This document shows, one piece after another, positions 54,273 to 64,000 of a stretch of 64,000 bases of DNA (position 1 is the first letter of the stretch; every line of letters starts with the position of its first letter). The notes under the pieces were generated by a model that saw only the letters and a program-made list of their open reading frames with translations, ran no database searches and was not told the DNA's origin. The position numbers and the translations under genes were made by a program. Origin of the DNA: Zingiber officinale. Lineage: Eukaryota; Streptophyta; Magnoliopsida; Zingiberales; Zingiberaceae. The stretch is from positions 28,134,636 to 28,198,635 of the forward strand of contig NC_056002.1 in the NCBI RefSeq assembly GCF_018446385.1, written 5' to 3'.

Positions 54273-57200
54273 ATGCAGAGCCTTACGCGCTTGACTATAT
54301 TCCTCTGTTGCTTGTGGATCGTCACTCTCCTCTACGGCGAGATGGTCGCCTATTGGATCCCCAACTGGACCTGCTCCTGGCCTCATCTCCGCCCCTCTTC
54401 CCCCTCTTCGGTATGATTCTCGGTAGATCTCTCTTTGTTGCTACTGATTTCATCATTGATCGTTCGTTAGTAGAATATGCTTGTTGGGCGAGAAAATGAG
54501 CGCGCGATCGCGTGGGTTATTTGATGAATTCTTGGATCTGCTTTTGATTTTGAATATTTCTTGGGTAGTTCTTCGATTTCTCGATCTGGCTTCAGTTTGC
54601 AGTATTGGAACTCGTTCAAGTGGTGTAGGCTTTAGCAACGACGACGAAATGCGGAATTTTCACTTCAGTACTAATCCCAGCCTATGCTGATTTGTGATAT
54701 CTGCTGGCATGCTATAATCATATCGAATATTCTCTTAGGTAATGTAAAACAAACAAAGGAGACAACTGGCATGACTGTTAGGCTAGGAAACCACTGGAAT
54801 TAACAAGTAGCGATATGGTCATATTTCAATTAGATAGTGAACTTTCTAAAAAAAAAAAAAAAATCGGAGGCAAGACTCTATGTGGATTCATGCCGAAGGA
54901 AAGAAGAGGGAAAGGTTCTCCATCTGAAGTACCTGAGGTTGTTTGCTAGTGTTTGGAGTAGTTTGAATGAAGTGCTTCTGGTTTGTTTTAGGTGCCCCCC
55001 TCTAAGCTCAGGCGGTTTTATTATATACAGTGCGCCTCTTCAAGATGGGGTACTTGTAGTTTGTTCCAAGCTATTCCATTCTATCCTTCAATGGTTCCAT
55101 CCACCTCAATTGAATCTTGCCATGTTATTCCCTTAAGAATACAATTAGAATCAGAGAAAAGCGTAAGTGGGTAGGATCTAGAAAAGTCCCTTTGATTGTG
55201 GCCTTCATGTCCTTTCTAGAAGCCTCAGAGAGTGGAATTGTTGTTGCTTCATTCATTATGGGCATAAAAGCTTGCTACTCTATTCTTCCTTTAATCAAAC
55301 GTGTGTCAACCTTGCATCGGTTATTATGTTTTATGATAATGTCATCATGAAGGATGCTACTTCTTGTAGTATTGTAATTATAGGTTATTGAAGGTAAAAA
55401 GAAAGAAGAAAGATACTGAAGTCATCACTGATATGTAAATATTTGGGGTCACTACACAGTCATAAGTTAATAACTGAACACAATCATAACTTAACAGTTG
55501 AATGGTTCTCTTTGGCCATTGCTCTTTCCTTGTTCTTTATATGCCTTGTATTAAGAATTGATCCATCTAATATTCCGTGTCTTCTTGACAATTGATTATG
55601 GATGATACACGTTTTTGTTATCTTTGCAGAATGGTCATAATTTTGTTAAAGTTGCTGTCCTAGCAGACCCACAGGTAACTTGATATCTCATTTGAACTCT
55701 TCTCTCTTATTGCATTAGCATTATTAAACTTTGCGAGTGATCTCGTTTGAATAGGATAGCCTAAATTGTGATGTTGATTACTTAAGTTAGGTCAATACAA
55801 AGTGATTACTGATATTTTTTATGCCTTTTTTTTTTTTTTACTATTTTAGAAACTTGGGAGACTAGATGCCTACTATTTGTCATTATTTGATCAGAAGCTT
55901 CTAATTGTCAGTATATTCAAGATAGGAGACTTATTGCACCAATATGTCCATTTTGTGACCACTAGAATTATGGAATTTTCCTGAAGTTAAGAAACTAGAA
56001 AGATTGATTCCATAGCTAATAAAATTTTTGCATTTACAAAGTTACAAGGAAATCATTTATTTCACAAACAAAGGGGCAAAGAACTCTTTATCACCAGAAG
56101 TTCCTATATCAGTATATTTATTATGTATTATCTAACTAAAGATGGAGATTTTTGAAAGATATTGAAGACCAAAATTTCAATTATCAGCATTTGTCATCAG
56201 ACTTTTAGAAGAAATAGCTTATTTTCTAAAGTATATTCCGATTTTCTCTTGTATTTGATGGTTAATCTATTTTGCCATTTGCCTATGCCTTTTCTTTGAC
56301 TGCACACATTCACTTTACCTTAGTCTGTTAAATGGCCTATCTAGGCCAAGGTTTCGATACCACCTCCTATCTCCCTATTTGCAAACTGATAATCCACTAG
56401 TATACTAAACGATATACTGAGCCATACTGCTCAGTTTTGAGTGATAAGACTAAGCATCAAATATAATCTTGGAAAACCTGTATCAGACTTGTTTTGGAGT
56501 TATATTGGTTCATTTGGTCATCTGATACCATTCCATTTTAAGACTACTAGACATGGTTTCCATGATCTAGGTTATTACATCATTTTTTTTACTATGTTCT
56601 ACATAACATCCTTTCAACTAAGTCTTCCCATCTTTCAAAATCATTATGGTTCAACAAATGTTTTTATTCTAAGTTTCTCTGCATAACAGCTTGTGGACTG
56701 GACTTCTTATGGCCTTCCTCCAAAATCTCTTGCATTAGAAGCTGCTCAATTTTACACCGACTTGTACATGAGAAGATCTTTCCATTTGTCCATTTTGCCA
56801 TTCAGACCAGATTTTGTTATATTTCTTGGCGATCTGTTCGATGGTGGGTCTTCCTTGTCAGATGAAGAGTAAGACAAGAACACTTCAAAATTCGCTTTCA
56901 TCCCTTTCATTTAAGACAATTGTCTGCTTTTCATTGTAACACTGAAATATTATCTGCTTCTAAGTCCTAAATGCATTGCTTTGATACCTTTAGAAGAAAG
57001 AATAAGAATTATGTTAGACAAGTATTAAATTAAGCTTCTAATAAGAATATTATAGAAATAGGAGTCTATATTCTTTTAGCTGTTTAGTAGCATACTAAAT
57101 TGATTCCAATATCTCTTCGTGGAACACTTTTGATTTTACAAAATGCAATCCCCGAACCAAAACATCATCTTAGTTTTCATTATAAAATAATGGGATGACT

Positions 57201-60200
57201 TTCAATACAACATGAGTGGTTGAGATTCATGCCTTGTAACAATGACCTCTTCAATCTATGAATTTTATATAGAAATATAGTCGTAATGAACATTTCAAAC
57301 TAATTCAATCACTTAGTAAGTTTGTTCACATATGATAAACTCGAAGGAAACTCAAGGATATATGGATAACAAAGGGTGGAAAAGATAAAGAGGGAGAGTA
57401 ACCAAACTAATACCCTTTGTCGAGGAGAGTGAGCATTGCCTAGAGGGACATTTTAGGATAAGATTTAGTGTAAAATATAAAAAGAAAATGTCTGACTATG
57501 TTTAGAAGCCTTTGAATCTAGAATCTAAACAATTTGATGTAGAGGCGTGCCAAATCCAAGCACTTGACCCACAAAGATAGTTTAGTGACTCCACAAACTA
57601 AGGATGTCATGGATTAGAACAGTGCACTTGGAGAAGCATGGAACTGAAGCAAGCATAGATACTCCTTAATTGGTACACTGATAGTAGGTCTAGTACTAGA
57701 AGGATTTCTTCTCATCCTGAAAACTATGCTTAGATTGAACAATTCTTTGGATTTGAAGGCAATCTTAAGGCTTACTATGATCAACTAAGGTCGGTCCAGA
57801 TCTACATCTAGAGATGCATCTGAGACAAGATGAGTAAATCTAGAGAAAATTGAGGAGTTGGGATGCGTCTTAGCTGAAGGAGTCTATGAAGCAAGAGAGG
57901 GATTGAAGAAGATCTAAACTAAGATCAGATCACTGCAAGAGTATAAAAAAAATCTAGGTACATCTCACAATGCCTCTCAGGTGGGTTGGGTCGAAGAAGA
58001 TCCACAACAAGAACCAATCAACGACAAGGAATTTAGCGGAAGTGAAGATGAGGCCATGGAATGAGAGCTTATACAATGTTGATCTAGCAAGTGATAGGGA
58101 GGCACAAAACATGCCAACTTTGAGCTTCTTGCAGATGAGGATTGACAATGATGCTACGTTGTGGATTGAATAGAAAAAGATGCAAATTATCAAAGTTATG
58201 ATGCAGATAGTGGCAACCACGAGAACTTTGATACCATATTGAATGGGGCATCCAAGTGCACGAAGCTCCTACCAATGCGGGGTTCCGGGGAAGAGTTGGA
58301 CTATATTGGGTTTATTGTACGCAACCTTTTCCTATATTGCAAGAAGTTATTTTTGCGACTTGAACCCGTGACCTCTAGATCACACCGCATCAACTTTACC
58401 ATTGTGTCAAGGCTTCCCTTCCTTTGATACCATATTGAATGATGAGGAAATAAAAATAAAAATTCCTGGGTAACCCCTATTTCTTTGCTAGATAGGCTAT
58501 TCATTGAATTCCATGATAAAAATCATCTATATCCTGATATTTAAAATATACTCTTAACCTTTTATATTCTATCTGTAGGTCCTTATTACTCTATCATCTC
58601 ATGTTGTCTCTTTCATTAAAAACATGTTCTGCATTTTCAAATTCCAGCATTTGCTTTTGTGACTAAAGCGGATCCAATTAAGTTATATTCTTCCTAAACA
58701 GTTTTATTCTGAATCAATATTGAACCAAATAAATGTCCCAGTTAGGCAATGTAAAACTGTAACAAATATACACATTAATCGAGAAAGAGGGAGGCCAAAG
58801 AAGACTTATTGTTAATAATAAAACAAGATAAAATTCAATTAAATATAGATGATGATATAGTAGGGGATCGAGTCAAATGTCGTAGGAGGATCCATATAAC
58901 CAACCCCATTTAGTGGCATAATAAATAATAAATAATTAATAAAAGTTGGCATCGTAAATGTTCGAAAGAACAATATATTCATTTAACCTACATACATTGT
59001 CAAAATTGCATGCTCTACTGTTCCTGCTTCGTTCGATAAATATTCATGCATTGATTCTATGAATCTGGTTTATTAAAGACCCTTAGTCAGTGGGGGGAAA
59101 AATAATAACAATGGTTACTTAGTCTAACACGAAGTTTTGATGTTCAATGGAAGTAACTGTGTTTTTATTATTTCAATACATTTATCAATGTATTTTCAAT
59201 TTGCAATAAATTTAGGCCAATCTCGACTTAGATCATTATTTTGTACTTTTTTGACAAGTGGATCAAAACATTTGTTTTTGACATTTTCAATCATTAGGGA
59301 TAATAAAAATTTATATGAGCTAAAATCTGCTATAAAATTGAGAACATGTATAACTTTATTAAAACTTAAAATTTGTGTTAGATCTTTCAAAACCTCAACA
59401 ACTCATGCTAGATTTGGCAATTATCCCTAAACATTATCTTAAAACAAAGGTTTAAAATTCAATCTGGGGCTGGAACGATACAGTTTCAGTACCGTATCGT
59501 GCAATGCCGATATAGTTTCGGTATTTTTTAAATATAAAATATATTAATTAAAAAATAAAATATTTAACATAAATATTTAAAAAATAAACAATATAAAAAT
59601 AATCTTTAAAAAAAGGAAAAGATATGAAAATAGATAAAAAAAGGGCGGCCCGGTGCACGAAGCTCCCGCCATGCGGGGTCCTGGGGAAGGATCCATTGTA
59701 CGCAGTCTTACCCTGCTTTTTTACAAGAGGCTGTTTTCAGGATTCGAACCCGTGACCTTTTGTCATATGGCAACAACTTTACCATTGCGCCAAGGCTCCC
59801 CTTCAGATATGAAAATAGATAAATAAATAAAAATTTTATTATAATTTTTAAATTAAAATCAATGACATATAAAATTAATTAGATAATTTTATTAGAGTTT
59901 AATAAAGTCTCTTTGGATTATCTCCATCATAGCTAGGAGTTGATTAAAATAATTAACCTTAAGTTTTAATTAAAAAAAAATCTATAATTTGACATCACTC
60001 CTGACCATCGCGCGACTTTAGTACTGTCATAGGGTTGCGCGACCCCTCAGCAGCGGTTGCGGGGGTTGTGTGACTCCTTCGTCGCGACCTCGGTGGTCAC
60101 ACGAACCCTTCGCGATGGTTGCGTGTTCGCTGACCCTTCCGTGGTGGCCACGGGGTTGCTCGACGCCTCCGCAATGGCCACGGGGTCGCTTGATGCCTTC

Positions 60201-60868
60201 GCGGCGGCCACGGGGTCGCGCGACGCCTTAGCGGCGGCCGCAGAGGCCGGAGGGGTTATGCGACACCTCCATTGTTGTTGCGGGGTCTCACTACGCCTCT
60301 CAGCTGTTGTAGGGCCTAGTGCCGGGTTGTCCCAGTGTCGGTCGCCGGGTGGAACGAGAAGTTTCGCTCGGCTTGGCACGACACTTTATACCATGCTTAA
60401 AACTAATTTTGGAATATAGAAATTCAACAAAATGAGGAAGCACCATAGTGAATTATTTCATAGAAATACATTTTTATAGAGATTTAGCGTAAACATCTAA
60501 TATTTTTGCAATTTGAAAAGTCAAGCATTTAATAAATTAATCAAGCATTAGAATTTAAAACTAAATAAAACTCTATTAAGATTAAAGACTACATTTTCAA
60601 ACATGATTTTCAAAAAAAAAAAAAATTACTGTCTAATTCAAAAAGATGTATGATCTAGTTGTTTCTATCTGTTCTAATCATTTTGATAGTTGGTTTGTTA
60701 TTTATTTGTTTTGTTGATAGTCTTTGTTAAAACAGATGGAAAGAATCATTGAACCGTTTTGAACATATATTCACTTTGAGTGAAAAAGATGGTTTCCAAA
60801 TCCCAATTTATTACGTCCCTGGAAATCGTGATATTGGGTTTGCAAGTTTCCATTCACAGTACCCAAAG
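54273..60868 (+). CDS. Metallophosphoesterase of the Cdc1/Ted1/PGAP5 (MPPE1) type, 5' part
   Basis: Relatives are ER/Golgi-membrane, Mn-dependent phosphoesterases; PGAP5 trims ethanolamine phosphate from GPI anchors. Exons found: 54273-54410, 55630-55674, 56690-56868, 60736-60868; they join in frame to 165 residues and the gene runs on past the window or past a long intron. Residues 4-23 are a hydrophobic anchor (LTRLTIFLCCLWIVTLLYGE). Metal-site motifs are VAVLADPQ (54-61), FLGDLFDGG (106-114) and YYVPGNRDIG (146-155). The usual third motif is GNHD; here the His codon reads CGT (Arg152). The Met at 54273 was preferred to 54210 because the membrane anchor follows directly. Intron 3 is 3.9 kb and repeat-filled. 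PGAP5-like function is inferred from family only. Confidence 0.85.
58226..58441 (-). mobile_element. Au-type SINE in metallophosphoesterase intron 3
   Basis: The body is 58246-58421 on the minus strand: 5' end with CCTTGACACAATGG, B box GGTTCAAGTC, and 3' part with CCCGGAACCCCGCATTGG. A perfect 20-bp target duplication lies at 58226-58245 and 58422-58441 (CTTTGATACCATATTGAATG). Confidence 0.92.
59447..60420 (+). repeat. GC-cored dispersed repeat with GATACGGTTTCGGTAT-type end, in metallophosphoesterase intron 3
   Basis: It opens with AAAGGTTTAAAATTCAATCT and GGAACGATACAGTTTCAGTA, continues through about 450 bases of AT-rich sequence, then an abrupt GC-rich block (60000-60385) of degenerate GCGACGCCTCCGCGG-like units. 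The repeat at 63308 has the same order. A SINE sits inside at 59639-59804. It is probably a non-autonomous transposon; the right boundary is approximate. Confidence 0.55.
59620..59823 (-). mobile_element. Au-type SINE nested in the GC-cored repeat
   Basis: The body is 59639-59804, minus strand: GGGGAGCCTTGGCGCAATGG start, B box GGTTCGAATCC, 3' part with CCCCGCATGGCGGGAGC. A 19-bp target duplication AGATATGAAAATAGATAAA lies at 59620-59638 and 59805-59823. Confidence 0.93.
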
Positions 60869-61415
60869 GTAATGACCTTGTTACACTTGTTTGATTTGGT
60901 GGAGTGACAAATAAATGTGTTCCATGTTATCTTCTTTATGTTTGAGTGTTGTCCTTGTCTACTGTTTGTTGTTGGTCTCATATCATGTGCTCCTTAGATA
61001 TGCCAATTCTGTTTGAAGTGTTCCACTGCATAATTTATTTCAATGAATCAACATAATCTAAGAATTCACTGCTTTATCTAATTCTCAAGATTTTAATATT
61101 TGGGTTCAGGTGGTAGACAATTGATCCACTGCATAGTTTTACATTGGCAGTAGATGGAGGCTAGGCACTAGCTGTCATAATAATATTAAAATAAAACAGG
61201 TTGAAATTAGCTCTGAAAATGACTAACATATTGATGCCAAAACACACATTGATTTGAATTTTAATTTGGTTGGCAATTGTGCGTTTAAATACTGTCAATG
61301 TATCTTTTAGTTTAGTAGGTTTGTGAATGGGTAACTTTTAGTTTGTTATGGGGTCTTTTAATTAAGGATATATTGGAATTATTGTCTTTTCCAATTAGTG
61401 ATATTTATTTCTTAG
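60869..61415. other. Start of the next intron of the metallophosphoesterase gene
   Basis: It begins with a good donor (AAG|GTAATG). No further exon with family motifs was recognised anywhere from 60869 to 64000, so the intron is probably longer than 3 kb. Confidence 0.5.
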
Positions 61416-61612
61416 TTTGTTTATGGTCAATTGAACGGGTGCCTTGGCGCAACAATAAAGTGTTGTCGTATGACCTAGAGGTCATGGGTTCGAGTCATGG
61501 AAACAATCTCTTGCAATGCAGATTAAGATTGCGTACAATAGATCCTTTCCCAAGACCCCGCATTGGCAGGAGCTTTGTTGCATCAGACTTGCCTTTTTGT
61601 TTATGGTCAATT
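61416..61612 (+). mobile_element. Au-type SINE downstream of metallophosphoesterase exon 4
   Basis: The body is 61433-61595: GGTGCCTTGGCGCAACAATA start, B box GGTTCGAGTC, ending in a T run. A 17-bp target duplication TTTGTTTATGGTCAATT lies at 61416-61432 and 61596-61612. Confidence 0.92.
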
Positions 61613-62700
61613 CTCTAGAAGTGGTGTCTTGTCAATGTATTTGGTTATGGTTCCGCTAACAAAATCCTCTTTTATTTTGTATGTGAGATCCCATGCTTCA
61701 TCGATTTCATCTAAATTTTTGTGGGATTTGAGCGTTCAATTTTGGTGTTGCATTGATTTAGTATCAGAGCATTCGTCGTGCTACATCTTTAGTATAGGCT
61801 TTCTTGTATTACATTTACTTGGTATTAAAACTGAATTCTTATTTCTGCTCAATATTTTCCATCCCTTATGCATCCACCTATCCATCATCTTTATGCTTTC
61901 ACCTTCATCCATTACTCATCACTGAATCACTATTTTTTCCTTTGATATCCACCATCCCATAAATCCCCTTTACTTGGCAATGCCTTTTCAGCCACCCCTG
62001 CATCCCATTATTGTTTTCCAAATCAACCCATCCCAATCAATTAGCATCAACATTTTCCAGTGGGTTGCCTCCGTTCTTTACTGCTCCTTGTGCCTGTACG
62101 CCCATCTCTCCACTGCCTGTGACATCCCTGCTACATTACCTCTTCAGTGAAACCTCCACCATTTGCTCTGACACCGGGATGGTGACCTCCTGTTTTGCAC
62201 CTTATGTGTACTCTATTGTAACCTCCTCTTGTTACTGTCCCACCATCGTTATCTGCTATAGTCAGGAGCGGTGTCTTCTCCATTTTCATCACAAACTCAT
62301 CTAATTTCCTATCAGTCCAATGACTGGCTAGTGAAAAGTGAAGCTCCACCGCTATCCGCTTTGTCTTCTATGGAAGCAGATGTTTCCTCTTCCAGATCTG
62401 CTAGTCATTGTTCTATGAATCTGTGTTATTGTTACACCATTCTTTGACTCTTACAGAATGTGTGGCTGTCCAAAGACTGCAGACTGTGCCTTATTTTCTA
62501 ACAAGATCCAGTGAGTCCATGGCCTCCTCCCTCTTTCAGGCAGCAGAACAGAGAAGAAGACTCTTTGGTTCTGTTCATAAGAAAGAGGAACCCAATTCTG
62601 TTTTGGTCAATCTCTAGTGGCTCCCGCTTGGAGAAAACTATAAGCAGGTGGAAGCGAATAGGAGTTATTAATAGGTGAACCCAACCTTAAATTTCCCTTA
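61613..62700 (+). mobile_element. Possible decayed LTR-element fragment with Met-tRNA primer-site-like sequence
   Basis: TTTAGTATCAGAGCATTCG at about 61759-61777 resembles the primer site that follows a copia 5' LTR. It is followed by Pro/Ser-rich frames without a clear gag motif. No LTR pair was found. Treated as a fossil fragment; it may be chance. Confidence 0.3.
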
Positions 62701-63307
62701 TTCATTGGAAAGAGAAGTAGAATCATTAAACAGTGGGCTCCACACTTTATTCAGATCTTTTACAATACCTTGGATCTAATCCACATTTACAACAAAGAAG
62801 CTTACAAGAAAAAATTGGACCTGATACAAGGTGTTTTTGTCCTAGCTAGTGCAAGGCATATATTGCAAGAGGATAAATTTCATTGCTTTCCCAATTGACC
62901 AAGACATTAGCTGTGGTAATTAAATATCTGATTAGGCTTTTGCATCATCTCATCACACATCTTCTTTTTCAAGATTGCTTTGATTTATCTAGTTGCTATT
63001 TTTTTGTCATTTAATTAGCTTTTCTTGTAAATTTCTATTTATCATAATATATATTCAATAAAAGCACAAAAATATAATCATTCCATTAGTTTTTTATTTA
63101 ATTTGAATGTGATTTATAAAAAATATCATCATAGACATAACTTCATTTGCATGTTAGTTTTTATCCTTTCATTCACCATGCATTTGTCATTAGCTATGGT
63201 ATTGCTTTTCTTTATAATGCTTGTTACTTGACAATATCTTAAGATCCACATGATGAAATAAAACACCATAATTACCTTAAGATACATGAGAGACATAAAC
63301 CTAACTC

Positions 63308-64000
63308 CAAGGTTTAAAATTTTGACCCGTGTCGAGGTTTCGGTCTCAGACCGGAACGATACGGTTTCGGTATCATATCGTGCCGTGTCGATACAGTTTC
63401 GATATTTTTTTATTAATATATAGTAATTATTAGATAGATATGTTTATTATATATAATTTTAAAATAAATTGTATATTGATTTTATATAAGTTGCTTGAAC
63501 AACTTAATATGGTTTAAAAAAATAATTAAATATAATTTTCTTTAAAGATGTATTAATTACTCGAATTAAAATTGATACATCATAATTATATAAATTAATT
63601 GTTTATTCATTTAATTAATTATTAGTTTAAATCTTATATATTTAAAATGGTGAAAAAAATTAAAATATAAATTAAACAGCAAAAAATAATAATAATAAAT
63701 TATTAGAATATAAATATGATTTATTAGAATTTTTTATTTTTTTAAAGAAAATTAAATAAATTTAAAACAGTAAAATGATTTTTTTTAATATCAATTAATT
63801 TTTTAAAAAAATTTTAAATATATTTTATAGGGATAATTTAATTAGGGTTTATAAAAGCCTATTCAAAATATCACACTTAGGAATTGTTTAATTAATTAAA
63901 AAAGTTTTGTTTGTAACAGTGCGCCCGATCCCACGATCTCGATCTCGCGATCGCGTGCTACGGAGCGCGACGCCTCCGTCGGCAGTGGAGGCATCGCGCG
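63308..64000 (+). repeat. Second GC-cored dispersed repeat, cut by the window end
   Basis: It opens CCAAGGTTTAAAATTTTGAC, then CGGAACGATACGGTTTCGGT. About 550 bases of AT-rich sequence follow, then a sharp switch at about 63920 to a GC-rich block (GATCTCGCGATCGCG, GCGACGCCTCCG). The order parallels 59447-60420. Confidence 0.6.

Noticed and set aside
60047-60419. Opposed Ala-rich ORFs on both strands
   Set aside because: Degenerate GC-rich repeat units inside a dispersed repeat within an intron; no conserved motif.

Overview
The window is nuclear DNA from a flowering plant, most likely a monocot. It has GT-AG introns, AT-rich intergenic DNA, GC-rich first exons (the SAUR gene, VPE exon 1), Au-type SINEs, a Ty1/copia element, hAT MITEs and an endogenous pararetrovirus. 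The repeat flavour would fit Zingiberales or another non-grass monocot, but that is a guess. There are five host genes. No bacterial-type operon, CRISPR array, rRNA gene or intact tRNA gene was seen.

Layout. (1) 1-17457, plus strand: the last 13 exons of tubulin-folding cofactor D (TFCD). Its introns hold a TIR repeat, a small retroposed insertion, three local tandem duplications and a complete but decayed copia element (5617-10570, antisense to the gene). (2) 19127-32345: a fossil Caulimoviridae locus. It has a little over one genome length on the minus strand, a partial second unit, and an inverted plus-strand fragment. A 1.7-kb solo-LTR-like sequence and a SINE are inserted into it. (3) 33310-33789, minus: a single-exon SAUR gene. 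(4) 39537-44359, plus: a nine-exon vacuolar processing enzyme (legumain, C13). (5) 45220-48757, minus: a six-coding-exon DUF3741/DUF4378 (TRM/LONGIFOLIA-like) gene, convergent with VPE. (6) 48758-54272: AT-rich intergenic DNA with an intact-looking 141-bp hAT MITE and TIR repeats. (7) 54273 to beyond the window, plus: the first four exons of a Cdc1/Ted1/PGAP5-like metallophosphoesterase. Its long introns carry three SINEs, one of them inside a GC-cored TIR repeat.

The five host genes are unrelated in function: tubulin assembly, auxin response or growth, vacuolar proteolysis, microtubule or cell-shape control, and GPI or phosphate metabolism in the secretory pathway. There is no sign that they form a cluster. 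The richest region is the pararetroviral locus. It records concatemeric integration, then inversion, then later retroelement hits, and the spacing of its repeated units gives the ancestral viral genome length as about 7.4-7.6 kb. All splice sites and domain assignments were read by eye; no search or alignment was run.
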